DNA of 39,361 bases, taken from Deltaproteobacteria bacterium (GTDB taxonomy: Bacteria > Desulfobacterota > Syntrophia > Syntrophales > Smithellaceae). Position 1 is the first letter of the stretch. Each line of letters opens with the position of its first letter. Shown here piece after piece: positions 32,794 to 39,361 of the stretch. A program made the translations under genes and the position numbers. Where the stretch lies: the NCBI GenBank assembly GCA_026388535.1, contig JAPLJP010000131.1, forward strand, positions 1-39,361, given 5' to 3'. The notes beneath the pieces were generated by a model, which was not told the origin of the DNA, did no database searches, and saw only the letters and a list, made by a program, of their open reading frames with translations.

Positions 32794-33135
32794 CTATCGG
32801 GCATCTTCAAAATTCCTAGGTGTTGTAAGTTTTTCCAGAAGAACCCTTTTATATTTATAAAGGAAATTGTGAATTTTAGCGGCCGATATTGCACCTTGTT
32901 CACAAATAGCCATACAGTCATTGCATGCCACACATGGCGGGTTTCCCTCTACCATATGAGGCCTTCTTTCTTTACCAGTTCCCTGCATTTCAAGCGCTGC
33001 TGCAACGCATACGGATTCGCACATCCCACACCCATTGCATTTTTCATAATCTATTGTTACTTTCGCCATCATACATTGGTCCGGGTTATGGTAGGCCGGA
33101 ATTCTAAGCCTTTCTTTCAAACTCAATAGTGACAT
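32794..33135 (-). CDS. 2x[4Fe-4S] ferredoxin-like protein
   Basis: A 113-residue iron-sulphur protein. Two CxxCxxCxxxC clusters are visible: Cys33, 36, 39 and 43, and Cys68, 71, 74 and 78. The usual Pro after each fourth Cys is missing (Val and Glu instead), and 24 residues separate the clusters, longer than in clostridial ferredoxins. N-terminal (about 24) and C-terminal (about 35) extensions are basic and may bind a partner. It probably passes electrons between an acyl-CoA dehydrogenase or the nitroreductase-like flavoprotein and the respiratory chain. It precedes the CoA ligase gene by 73 bp and lies 20 bp after the flavoprotein gene. GGGAGG stands before the ATG. Confidence 0.9.
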   Translation of the reverse strand: MSLLSLKERLRIPAYHNPDQCMMAKVTIDYEKCNGCGMCESVCVAAALEMQGTGKERRPHMVEGNPPCVACNDCMAICEQGAISAAKIHNFLYKYKRVLLEKLTTPRNFEDAR

Positions 33136-33155
33136 AACGCACCTCCCTTTTATTT

Positions 33156-33890
33156 CTATGCTACAAATTTTTTTATTCCGCCTTCAATCCAGCCAATCTT
33201 ATGAATTTCCCTTGGCACCATTCCATCCGGATGTCCAACCGGATATCCAACAGCGATGGCCTCTGAGATTTCATAAGGATATTCTATGCCAAGCCGTTTT
33301 TTCCAATTCGGCATTTGCCTAATAAGCTCCACAAACCCTACCCAGCATGTGCCCAGCCCCAGACTGTGTGCTGCCAGAACGATATTCTGTCCGCATATGC
33401 CAATATCGATATCAGGCTTGCCCACTCCCCGGCGATCCTTCAAAATTAGGATTACGGTAGGGGCATCGTGAAAGACCTTGAGTTTTCCATCTGCGATCAT
33501 AAATACCGCACCAAATGGTGTGGGATGCATCTTGTTGGGCATCAGTCTCATTGTGATCTGCGCAAAAACCCAAGATACAGGACCCAGAGGGCTAGTCTTC
33601 CAGTCACAGAAGAATTTAACTATCTTGCATAACTTGCGAATAAAGGATTGTATTTCATCAAGAATCTCTTTATCCCTGACTACGATAAAACTCCACGGCT
33701 GGTAATTACCGGCAGAAGGGGCATATCTGCCGGCTTCCAGAATCCTGCGTACCACATTCTCCGGTACTTGCTTGTTTTTGTACTTGCGGACACTGCGCCT
33801 TTCTAAAATAACCTTTTCTACCTCATTCCAACTTTGACACTCCGGCATTTCCAGTCCTTCTGCTGTCCTCTGATCACTTTGAATATCCAT
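33156..33890 (-). CDS. Nitroreductase-family flavoprotein
   Basis: A 244-residue FMN-binding protein of the nitroreductase superfamily. ERRSVRKYKNKQVPENVVRR (residues 30-49) and GRYAPSAGNYQPWSFIVV (54-71) are the FMN-site signatures; IGICGQNIVLAAHSLGLGTCWVG is the second. Such enzymes reduce nitro groups, quinones or flavins, or act as ene-type reductases. Its placement next to a ferredoxin, 20 bp away, makes a ferredoxin-linked redox partner of acyl-CoA dehydrogenases attractive; in other genomes the two domains are often fused in one protein. GGAGGGG precedes the ATG at 33890. The real electron donor and acceptor are unknown. Confidence 0.88.
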   Translation of the reverse strand: MDIQSDQRTAEGLEMPECQSWNEVEKVILERRSVRKYKNKQVPENVVRRILEAGRYAPSAGNYQPWSFIVVRDKEILDEIQSFIRKLCKIVKFFCDWKTSPLGPVSWVFAQITMRLMPNKMHPTPFGAVFMIADGKLKVFHDAPTVILILKDRRGVGKPDIDIGICGQNIVLAAHSLGLGTCWVGFVELIRQMPNWKKRLGIEYPYEISEAIAVGYPVGHPDGMVPREIHKIGWIEGGIKKFVA

Positions 33891-33959
33891 ATTTCACCCC
33901 TCCAAGACACTTATTTCTTATAAAGAAATATTTTATCTCTCTCCAAAGAGCCACAGATG

Positions 33960-35087
33960 TTATCCTTCAATTATTTGTTTTATGTAGGCGAGCTTGCGCA
34001 TAGGCGCCATGCCCATCAAAGCCTGAATTTGCCTCGCATCGCGAAAACCCTTTTCCTGGGTATAGTCATGCATGTAGCCGTTTCCGCCCAACACCTGGAT
34101 TCCGACACTTGTTACATCGCATGCCATCTCGGTTACGAAAAGATCTACCGCCCGGGAAGCGAGCTGCCAACCGGATTCTTGCTCATCTACCATAGAACAG
34201 GCGGAGGAGATGGCCAGATCGGCACACTGTAAATTGACGGCCATTGACGATAACATCATTCTTACTACCGACCAGTTTTTGATCTCTCTTCCTCCCTGAG
34301 TCCTCTGCTTGGAATAATCCAAAGCAACATTGAAAGAACTCCTGACCACTCCGGCCGCCATCGCCGCCGAGGCAACGCTCATTCTATCCGCAGCCGAATT
34401 GAAATATTTCTTTCCGTCTTTCTCCTTGCCCACTAATACCGCTTGTGCATTATGGAAAATCATGTCCACGGCAGGACATGCATGCAATCCAATGCTCACG
34501 ACTGGTTTGCTGCATTTAACCCCTGGCTGATTCGTACTTACCATGAATAACGAGTAATCATCCTGTCCGTCAATAATAACAGGTATCAAAGCCTGTCTGG
34601 CGATACCGCCCAAAGCGACATAATCTGTAGATCCATTAAGTACGTATTTGTTGTCTTTGTTTTTTTTCGCCTTGACCATGATTGATATATCCTCGGAATT
34701 GTCAAAGGACGGGAAGGCGACAAGAATATTTTCAAAGCTGCTTGCCTTGGAAACCAAAGAAGATAGGAGATCAGTTTCTCCCGCATTCGTCATTATCTCT
34801 TGCACCAGGGCATTGGTAAAGATTGTTCCTCCCAGGCTTGCATCAATTTTACAGATATCATTCAACACAATACACAGGGCCTTTATGCTCCTGTTGAACC
34901 CCCCTTGTTCTTCGGACATCATGACGCCAAAAAAACCTGTTTCATAGGCCTTCTTCAAGACGTCGGTATAAAGCGGCTTGAAGGGATACTCGTCATTGTG
35001 TTCCCATTTCGGAGCAAGTTCCTGTAATGCGAAATCTGAAGCCATTTCATGTAATATTTTCAATTCATTGCTAATCAAAGCACTCAT
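33960..35087 (-). CDS. Acyl-CoA dehydrogenase homolog lacking the usual catalytic Glu
   Basis: A 375-residue FAD flavoprotein of the acyl-CoA dehydrogenase fold. The N-terminal helical domain starts ISNELKILHEMASDFALQEL, and the C-terminal domain ends with VTSVGIQVLGGNGYMHDYTQ and FRDARQIQALMGMAPMRKLA. In most family members the latter reads R-D-x-x-I-x-x-I-Y-E-G-T-x-E with the catalytic Glu; here ALMGMAPM has no acidic residue. It may use another base, act as a partner or thioester-binding subunit, or be inactive. The ATG at 35087 follows AGGAGGGG by five bases and the gene starts 18 bp after the larger dehydrogenase gene, suggesting a functional pair. Chain or ring specificity is not readable from sequence. 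Confidence 0.88.
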   Translation of the reverse strand: MSALISNELKILHEMASDFALQELAPKWEHNDEYPFKPLYTDVLKKAYETGFFGVMMSEEQGGFNRSIKALCIVLNDICKIDASLGGTIFTNALVQEIMTNAGETDLLSSLVSKASSFENILVAFPSFDNSEDISIMVKAKKNKDNKYVLNGSTDYVALGGIARQALIPVIIDGQDDYSLFMVSTNQPGVKCSKPVVSIGLHACPAVDMIFHNAQAVLVGKEKDGKKYFNSAADRMSVASAAMAAGVVRSSFNVALDYSKQRTQGGREIKNWSVVRMMLSSMAVNLQCADLAISSACSMVDEQESGWQLASRAVDLFVTEMACDVTSVGIQVLGGNGYMHDYTQEKGFRDARQIQALMGMAPMRKLAYIKQIIEG

Positions 35088-35105
35088 AATTACCCCTCCT
35101 CATTT

Positions 35106-36608
35106 CTAATCTTCATACATGTTGACGCCGCGAACAGACCGGGCGATCAACGCTTCAAAAAGATTGAGTCTGCTCATCTCATTTGTGCCTTCATATATCT
35201 GCAACAATTTAGAGTCTCGCAGATGCTTTTCTACCCGGGCATCATGACGCAAGCCTGTCCGGCCCATCATTTCCATCGCCAGTTGGCAGTTCTTTATACC
35301 CAAATCCGTGGAGGCAATCTTTGGAACCGCGCTCAGTCCCGCGGTGAGTTCTTTGAACTTTTCCGGCCACCAGTCGAAATTTATCTTTCTGAACAGCCAC
35401 GTCATGATAGAAAAATTCAAAAAAGGCGAGACAAACAGATCAAAGAAAATCTGGGGTGTGTACTTTGACACGTAGTATATGGGCTTCATCTGCAAAATCT
35501 TATATGTTCCGTAAAGGCCGCTCGCGTAGTTACCTTCAACATATGCGAGCCTGGCAAGGATGACGTTTTTATACATCTCTCCTAACATAAACTGCGCCCA
35601 CTCATGGTTTATAAGCAATTTACCGGAAATCTCTGTCTCTGATGCAAATTTCAAGGCCTCTTCATATGCGCCTCTGGCCGCTCCGGTACCGAATGATCCT
35701 ACCCCCGGGCGTGAAGCGGCGCTCAAGGTTTCAACCAGTTGCTGGTTACTTTTTTGTATGGGCTGTTTGAGTTTTTTTGCTTGTTCGGGACTGAAACACA
35801 CGTACTCGTCAGGTACAAAACAATCCTCAAAAATAAGTTCACTGGCTACACAGGCCTTCTGTCCCATTTTCCTTTCCATTCTTCCCAGGGAAAAACCCTT
35901 GATTCCTTTTTTAACGGCGAGTACGACAATTGTATCCCCTGCCCTCTTCAGATCTTCATAGGCAAAAACAGCAAACCATGTGGAATGGTGTCCGTTGGAA
36001 ATAAAGTGCTTCATACCGTTCAAAACGTATCCACCCTTGACTCTTTCAGCACGAAACGCGGTATTTGATTTGTTCAGCAACTTTACGTCAAGAACATCCG
36101 AACCGGCATTGGGCTCTGTTATGCCCATGGAAATTATACAAGGCACGCCTGTCTTTTCTCCTTTTGCCGTTTCGCGCAAAAGCTTATTGATAAGACGCAT
36201 ATTCCAGGTACTTATAAGGGTTGCCATGCCCAGGTAATGCACAGCAACCAGATTAGCAATGCCTATGCATACGGATGCCAGTTCCTCGCAAAAGGGAGAA
36301 AACGATGGAAGACACAGGCCTTTGCCCCCAAACAACCTCGGTTCCCACAAGGTGAAAAACCCCCATTTGTTTGCTTCCTCTACCAAGTCCCTTGGCAGAT
36401 AATCAGGGTCTTCCATCAGTTTGAGGTCCAATTCCAAAGAGCGCGGCCTGACTATTTCATCATTGAACTTCCTCGCGAGAGCCACAGCCATGCGAGTCTC
36501 TTTGATTATCGCACGTGGAAGCTTCGGTACGGAAAGGAGACTGCAATTTATGTCATCAAACCTCGGCTCTCTCATCAACAGCTCTTTTTGCCTTTTTACT
36601 TTGATCAT
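35106..36608 (-). CDS. Long acyl-CoA dehydrogenase
   Basis: A 500-residue acyl-CoA dehydrogenase, longer than the usual 380. It would introduce a 2,3-double bond into an acyl-CoA using FAD. The substrate loop ISMGITEPNAGSD, the FAD-site stretch GGYVLNGMKHFISNG, and the late RDSKLLQIYEGTNEM (Glu473) with the catalytic Glu are all visible. The extra length lies at the N-terminus (about 60 residues) and in an insertion around residues 370-415 (hydrophobic, containing PQIFFDLFVSPFLNFSIM). The latter could be a membrane-touching or lid element. GGAGGAAA precedes the ATG at 36608. It directly follows the thiolase gene by 85 bp and precedes the shorter acyl-CoA dehydrogenase by 18 bp. Confidence 0.9.
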   Translation of the reverse strand: MIKVKRQKELLMREPRFDDINCSLLSVPKLPRAIIKETRMAVALARKFNDEIVRPRSLELDLKLMEDPDYLPRDLVEEANKWGFFTLWEPRLFGGKGLCLPSFSPFCEELASVCIGIANLVAVHYLGMATLISTWNMRLINKLLRETAKGEKTGVPCIISMGITEPNAGSDVLDVKLLNKSNTAFRAERVKGGYVLNGMKHFISNGHHSTWFAVFAYEDLKRAGDTIVVLAVKKGIKGFSLGRMERKMGQKACVASELIFEDCFVPDEYVCFSPEQAKKLKQPIQKSNQQLVETLSAASRPGVGSFGTGAARGAYEEALKFASETEISGKLLINHEWAQFMLGEMYKNVILARLAYVEGNYASGLYGTYKILQMKPIYYVSKYTPQIFFDLFVSPFLNFSIMTWLFRKINFDWWPEKFKELTAGLSAVPKIASTDLGIKNCQLAMEMMGRTGLRHDARVEKHLRDSKLLQIYEGTNEMSRLNLFEALIARSVRGVNMYED

Positions 36609-36693
36609 ATATTTCCTCCTTGCTAACTACCTTGCATAACAGCCATCTAATCATACGCAGAAAGATTACGGACCGTTTATGATAAAAGGGTCG

Positions 36694-37935
36694 TTACTTA
36701 CCTAATATATGAATGCACATTGCAGCTTCGCCTGTGCCCATGAATCCGCCTCCGTTTTCCGCGAGCCCGATCTTGGCCCCTTCCACCTGTCTGCGTCCTG
36801 CCTCACCGCGCAGCTGTACAGTAAGCTCATAAATTTGCCCGAGACCGGATGCGCCGATTGGATGTCCTCGTGTCTCTAAGCCTCCGCTGACATTTATAGG
36901 CATTTTCCCGCCGAGTTTTGTGGCGCCAGATTCTGCATAGTGTCCGCCGCCGCCTTCAGGACAAAAGCCAAGTTCTTCGCTCTGCCACAACTCGCCAAAT
37001 GCTGTGGCATCATGCACCTCGGCCAAGTCAATGTCTTCCGGTCCCAAACCTGCAATTTCATATGCCTGATTGCTGAGACGTTTCCCAATGCCCTCAAGGC
37101 CACTATTGGAAAGTGATCCAGAAGCCAAGGTAGAAGCCAGAATGCGCACTGGTCTTGCGTCAGGATATTTCTTCAGCGCCCTTTCTGAACAGATGAGTGC
37201 GGCGGCAGCGCCGTCACCTATAGGAGCACACATGGCTCTGGTAAGGGGATAGGCTATCGCCCTATCCTGTAAAACCTCCTCTACCGTCATATCCTTTTGG
37301 TATTGTGCATAGGGATTGAGGGATCCATGATAATGATTTTTAGACGCTATGACTGCCAATTGCCTCTGTGTTGTGCCGTATTTTTCCATGTGCATGCGTG
37401 CGCCTAATGAATAAAGGTCCATAAAGGCGGAGTGACCTTCTTTTTTATTGTCGCCGGCCGCGCCGGCCGCGGCGGCCTTTTTTATCTCGTCAGCCTGCAT
37501 AGCCATGATCAGTTCAGCTCCAAGATCCACATCCATTCCAGACATGAAAGTTGAAAACATTTTCATTTTGTCCTCAGGTAACCACATCTTATCTACACCA
37601 ATTGCCAGGACAAGATCATAAAGGCCTGCTTTAATGCTCATCCATGCGCCATGAACAGCGGTAGATCCGCTGGCGCATGCGTTTTCCACATTAATTATTG
37701 GTATGCCCTGAATACCCAAAGGGGACAGGGCTACCTGACCTTTTATTGAATGCTGCCCAGTGTACATACCCCAGATAACATTGCTGAACCATGCGGACTG
37801 GATATCCTTTTTATCCACACGCACATCGGTCAGCAATGCACTTATTGCTTCTGCAGTCATTTGCTTGACTGTTTTGTCCGGGTGTTTGGTGAAACGAATC
37901 ATGCCGACTCCAAGTACGTAAACATTTTCACTCAT
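36694..37935 (-). CDS. SCP-x/non-classical thiolase
   Basis: A 413-residue thiolase-fold enzyme. The nucleophile Cys87 lies in NACASGSTAV (85-94), and the C-terminal active site shows NVSGGLETRGHPIGASG. The second usual Cys motif is replaced by GGGFMGTGEAAMC, as in SCP-x type and related lipid-transfer thiolases. It would cleave a 3-ketoacyl-CoA with CoA; such enzymes often act on branched, cyclic or sterol-side-chain substrates, sometimes with a separate DUF35/OB partner that is not seen here. An Ala-rich insertion (AAAAGAAG at about 154-161) is a low-complexity loop. AGGAGA lies before the ATG at 37935, and this is the first gene of the minus-strand operon. Confidence 0.88.
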   Translation of the reverse strand: MSENVYVLGVGMIRFTKHPDKTVKQMTAEAISALLTDVRVDKKDIQSAWFSNVIWGMYTGQHSIKGQVALSPLGIQGIPIINVENACASGSTAVHGAWMSIKAGLYDLVLAIGVDKMWLPEDKMKMFSTFMSGMDVDLGAELIMAMQADEIKKAAAAGAAGDNKKEGHSAFMDLYSLGARMHMEKYGTTQRQLAVIASKNHYHGSLNPYAQYQKDMTVEEVLQDRAIAYPLTRAMCAPIGDGAAAALICSERALKKYPDARPVRILASTLASGSLSNSGLEGIGKRLSNQAYEIAGLGPEDIDLAEVHDATAFGELWQSEELGFCPEGGGGHYAESGATKLGGKMPINVSGGLETRGHPIGASGLGQIYELTVQLRGEAGRRQVEGAKIGLAENGGGFMGTGEAAMCIHILGK

Positions 37936-38035
37936 AAAATATTTTCTCCTCTCATGAGAATGATGTTATTCATGATCATAATAGGTGCGTTAATGTCATA
38001 TCCATCCGCTATAACCCCTTAGCAGCAACCAGCGC

Positions 38036-38099
38036 TTTAAATGACATGACTGTTTTATGCCATCGGTCATTAAATTACTAATGGTCACTTTATGACGAT
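38036..38099. repeat. 64-bp direct repeat, copy A (candidate operator)
   Basis: Starts TTTAAATGAC and matches copy B (38269-38332) at 56 of 64 positions, by my own alignment without gaps. It includes an inverted pair AATGAC (copy positions 5-10) / GTCATT (31-36) and an ATCGGTCATTAAATTA stretch. Confidence 0.8.
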
Positions 38100-38268
38100 C
38101 GATATATAGTGTCAAGTAAAATCTTCTTAGCGAACTATTTCTTATGCACAAAAACAAAACAGCTGAATATAAAACTGATGGCCTACGTGCTTTTCTTATT
38201 TAAATAGTTGTTTTAACATCATATCAATCAGCATAATCCTTTAAATTGAAACAACAGTAAATAGTATA

Positions 38269-38332
38269 TTTAAATGACCTGACTGTTTTATGTAATCGGT
38301 CATTAAATTAATAGTGGTTATTTTATAACGAT
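38269..38332. repeat. 64-bp direct repeat, copy B (candidate operator)
   Basis: Second copy, 233 bp after copy A. The AATGAC / GTCATT arms are perfectly kept, while most differences fall outside them. This is the pattern expected if the arms bind protein, for instance the TetR-type regulator. Confidence 0.8.
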
Positions 38333-38566
38333 TAGTGTATCATATAAATTAAAATCTTTAATAAACTTTTTTAGCGATAACAAGATCAACCAATGTTGCT
38401 ATTCTTCATGATGATAGCTACGGTTGAGAACTTCTCAGTTATAGAAAGCCAGTCCTTTGGTGAAAAATCTTTAAGTATAGAAAGCATTGATAGATAAGTT
38501 CGGCACAATTGGGATAAAAACAGAAAGGCTTTCCGAACATTACATATTCAGTAAAGGAGTACAGAA

Positions 38567-39361
38567 ATGATATGTAGCTTCAACGAATTGATGGAGGCGG
38601 CAACAAAGAGTGATCCCAAATCTATCTCTGTGGCTGTTGCAGATGAGAACGAAACGCTCCATGCGGTTGCGGAAGCATCAAGGATGGGACTCGTAAAGTC
38701 TTCTATTCTCGTTGGCAACCAATCCTGGATTGAGATCATGCTGGAAAAGCTAGGCGTCCATACAAAAACTTTTGAGATCATCCATGAAAAGGATTCCACA
38801 AAGGCTGCCACCCTTGCTGCCAAGATGGTCAAAGATGACAGGGCGGACATCCTAATGAAGGGTGGTGTTGCAACCTCAAAATTCCTGCAGGTAGCTCTCG
38901 GTTCGCAAGGAGGTCTCAAGAGCGGGCTTTTCAGTGATGTGGCAATCTATGAGGACGTGAGATCGGATGCCCGCCTTGTCCTGGTAAGTGATGGAGGGGT
39001 GAACATCTCTCCCGGCATAAGGGAAAAACTTAAAATCATCAGGAATGCCGTATCGGTTGCTCATGGTTTGGGCATCAAAATCCCGAGGGTAGCCCTCCTG
39101 TCAGGATCTGAAAAGGTGCACCCCGATTTCCAGTCTACCATTGATGCGGTCGCATTGGTGAAGATGTGCCAGGATGGTGGTGCGGAGGACTGCGTGGTTG
39201 ACGGTCCGTTCGCCCTGGATAATGCCATCGACATGGATTCCGCCCGTCTGAAAGGTATTGAATCACCTGTAGCAGGCAGTGCAGATATCCTCATTATGCC
39301 AAATCTGGAGGCAGGCAATATCTTCTGCAAAGGCCTCCAATATTATGCCGGAAAAATGCTC
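38567..39361 (+). CDS. Phosphate butyryl/acetyltransferase (3' end cut by window edge)
   Basis: An open frame of 265 codons starts at ATG 38567, seven bases after AGGAG, and continues past the window end. The sequence fits the phosphotransacylase family (Ptb/Pta): near the start VAVADENETLHAVAEASRMG, then GGVATSKFLQVALGS, ISPGIREKLKIIRNAVSVAH and, close to the edge, ADILIMPNLEAGNIFCKGLQ. It converts acyl-CoA and phosphate to acyl phosphate and CoA, normally paired with an acyl kinase gene downstream that would be outside the window. Being divergent from the acyl-CoA operon and sharing its regulatory region suggests that the end product of that pathway is converted to ATP. Length and the C-terminal conserved motif cannot be checked. 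Confidence 0.9.
   Translation, partial: MICSFNELMEAATKSDPKSISVAVADENETLHAVAEASRMGLVKSSILVGNQSWIEIMLEKLGVHTKTFEIIHEKDSTKAATLAAKMVKDDRADILMKGGVATSKFLQVALGSQGGLKSGLFSDVAIYEDVRSDARLVLVSDGGVNISPGIREKLKIIRNAVSVAHGLGIKIPRVALLSGSEKVHPDFQSTIDAVALVKMCQDGGAEDCVVDGPFALDNAIDMDSARLKGIESPVAGSADILIMPNLEAGNIFCKGLQYYAGKML

Larger units (their letters stand above)
37936..38566. promoter_or_regulatory. Divergent promoter region of the acyl-CoA operon and ptb
   Basis: No gene is visible in these 631 bp. The region must start the eight-gene minus-strand operon and the plus-strand phosphotransacylase. It contains two 64-bp direct repeats described separately. I find no near-consensus sigma-70 promoter for either direction; only weak -10-like hexamers such as minus-strand TATTAT at 37983-37978. 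Confidence 0.6.

Noticed and set aside
37936-38566. Small ORFs in the divergent regulatory region
   Set aside because: Short, AT-rich, without ribosome sites, and crossing the repeated operator-like segments.

Overview
The window looks like chromosomal DNA of a syntrophic or fermentative deltaproteobacterium, most likely in the Smithella/Syntrophus (Syntrophales) range. The pointers are an ADP-forming acyl-CoA synthetase, a phosphofructokinase with pyrophosphate-type motifs, a siroheme gene paired with a CcsA/HemX-like gene, UPF0371, and a large acyl-CoA degradation cluster next to a phosphate butyryltransferase. This is inference from gene content; no 16S or other marker gene is present.

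Layout. 1-1412 (minus): end of a tetrapyrrole / cytochrome-assembly operon. 1413-1965: hairpins and a palindromic repeat. 1966-4618 (minus): a diguanylate cyclase and pfkA, separated by a 45-bp tandem repeat. 4839-7197 (plus): prmA-rsmE-RDD operon, followed by tRNA-Phe and its terminator. 7440-8059: a broken composite gene joining a radical-SAM-like start to a ketoacyl-synthase end. 8223-13021: acyl-CoA synthetase, a convergent S1-domain protein and an aminotransferase. 13149-15701 (minus): a structured repeat, an RRM/RGG RNA-binding protein and an ABC-2 exporter operon. 15784-17777 (plus): a promoter, a 36-residue lysine-rich protein and a beta-CASP nuclease. 17811-19873 (minus): BtuF-like protein, TonB-like protein and SWIB protein. 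20125-23471 (plus): malic enzyme and UPF0371. 23701-25112 (minus): a lipoprotein gene broken by a 29-bp tandem duplication. 25308-28334 (plus): gap-pgk-tpiA operon.

From 28.9 kb rightwards the window holds one functional module. A TetR-type regulator (plus) faces an eight-gene minus-strand operon. In transcription order it encodes a thiolase, two acyl-CoA dehydrogenases, a nitroreductase-like flavoprotein, a 2x[4Fe-4S] ferredoxin, a PaaK-like acyl-CoA ligase and two paralogous short-chain dehydrogenases. A phosphate butyryl/acetyltransferase is transcribed divergently and runs off the right edge. The 631-bp region between thiolase and phosphotransacylase carries two copies of a 64-bp imperfect direct repeat, good candidates for operators. 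Together the genes could activate an unusual carboxylic acid, oxidise it through acyl-CoA intermediates, cleave it with the thiolase and recover energy through an acyl phosphate. The substrate cannot be read from the sequence.

Central carbon genes in the window (PPi-type PFK, GAPDH, PGK, TIM, malic enzyme, ADP-forming acyl-CoA synthetase) fit an energy-limited anaerobe that saves phosphate-bond energy. No CRISPR array, intact transposase, prophage or rRNA was seen.
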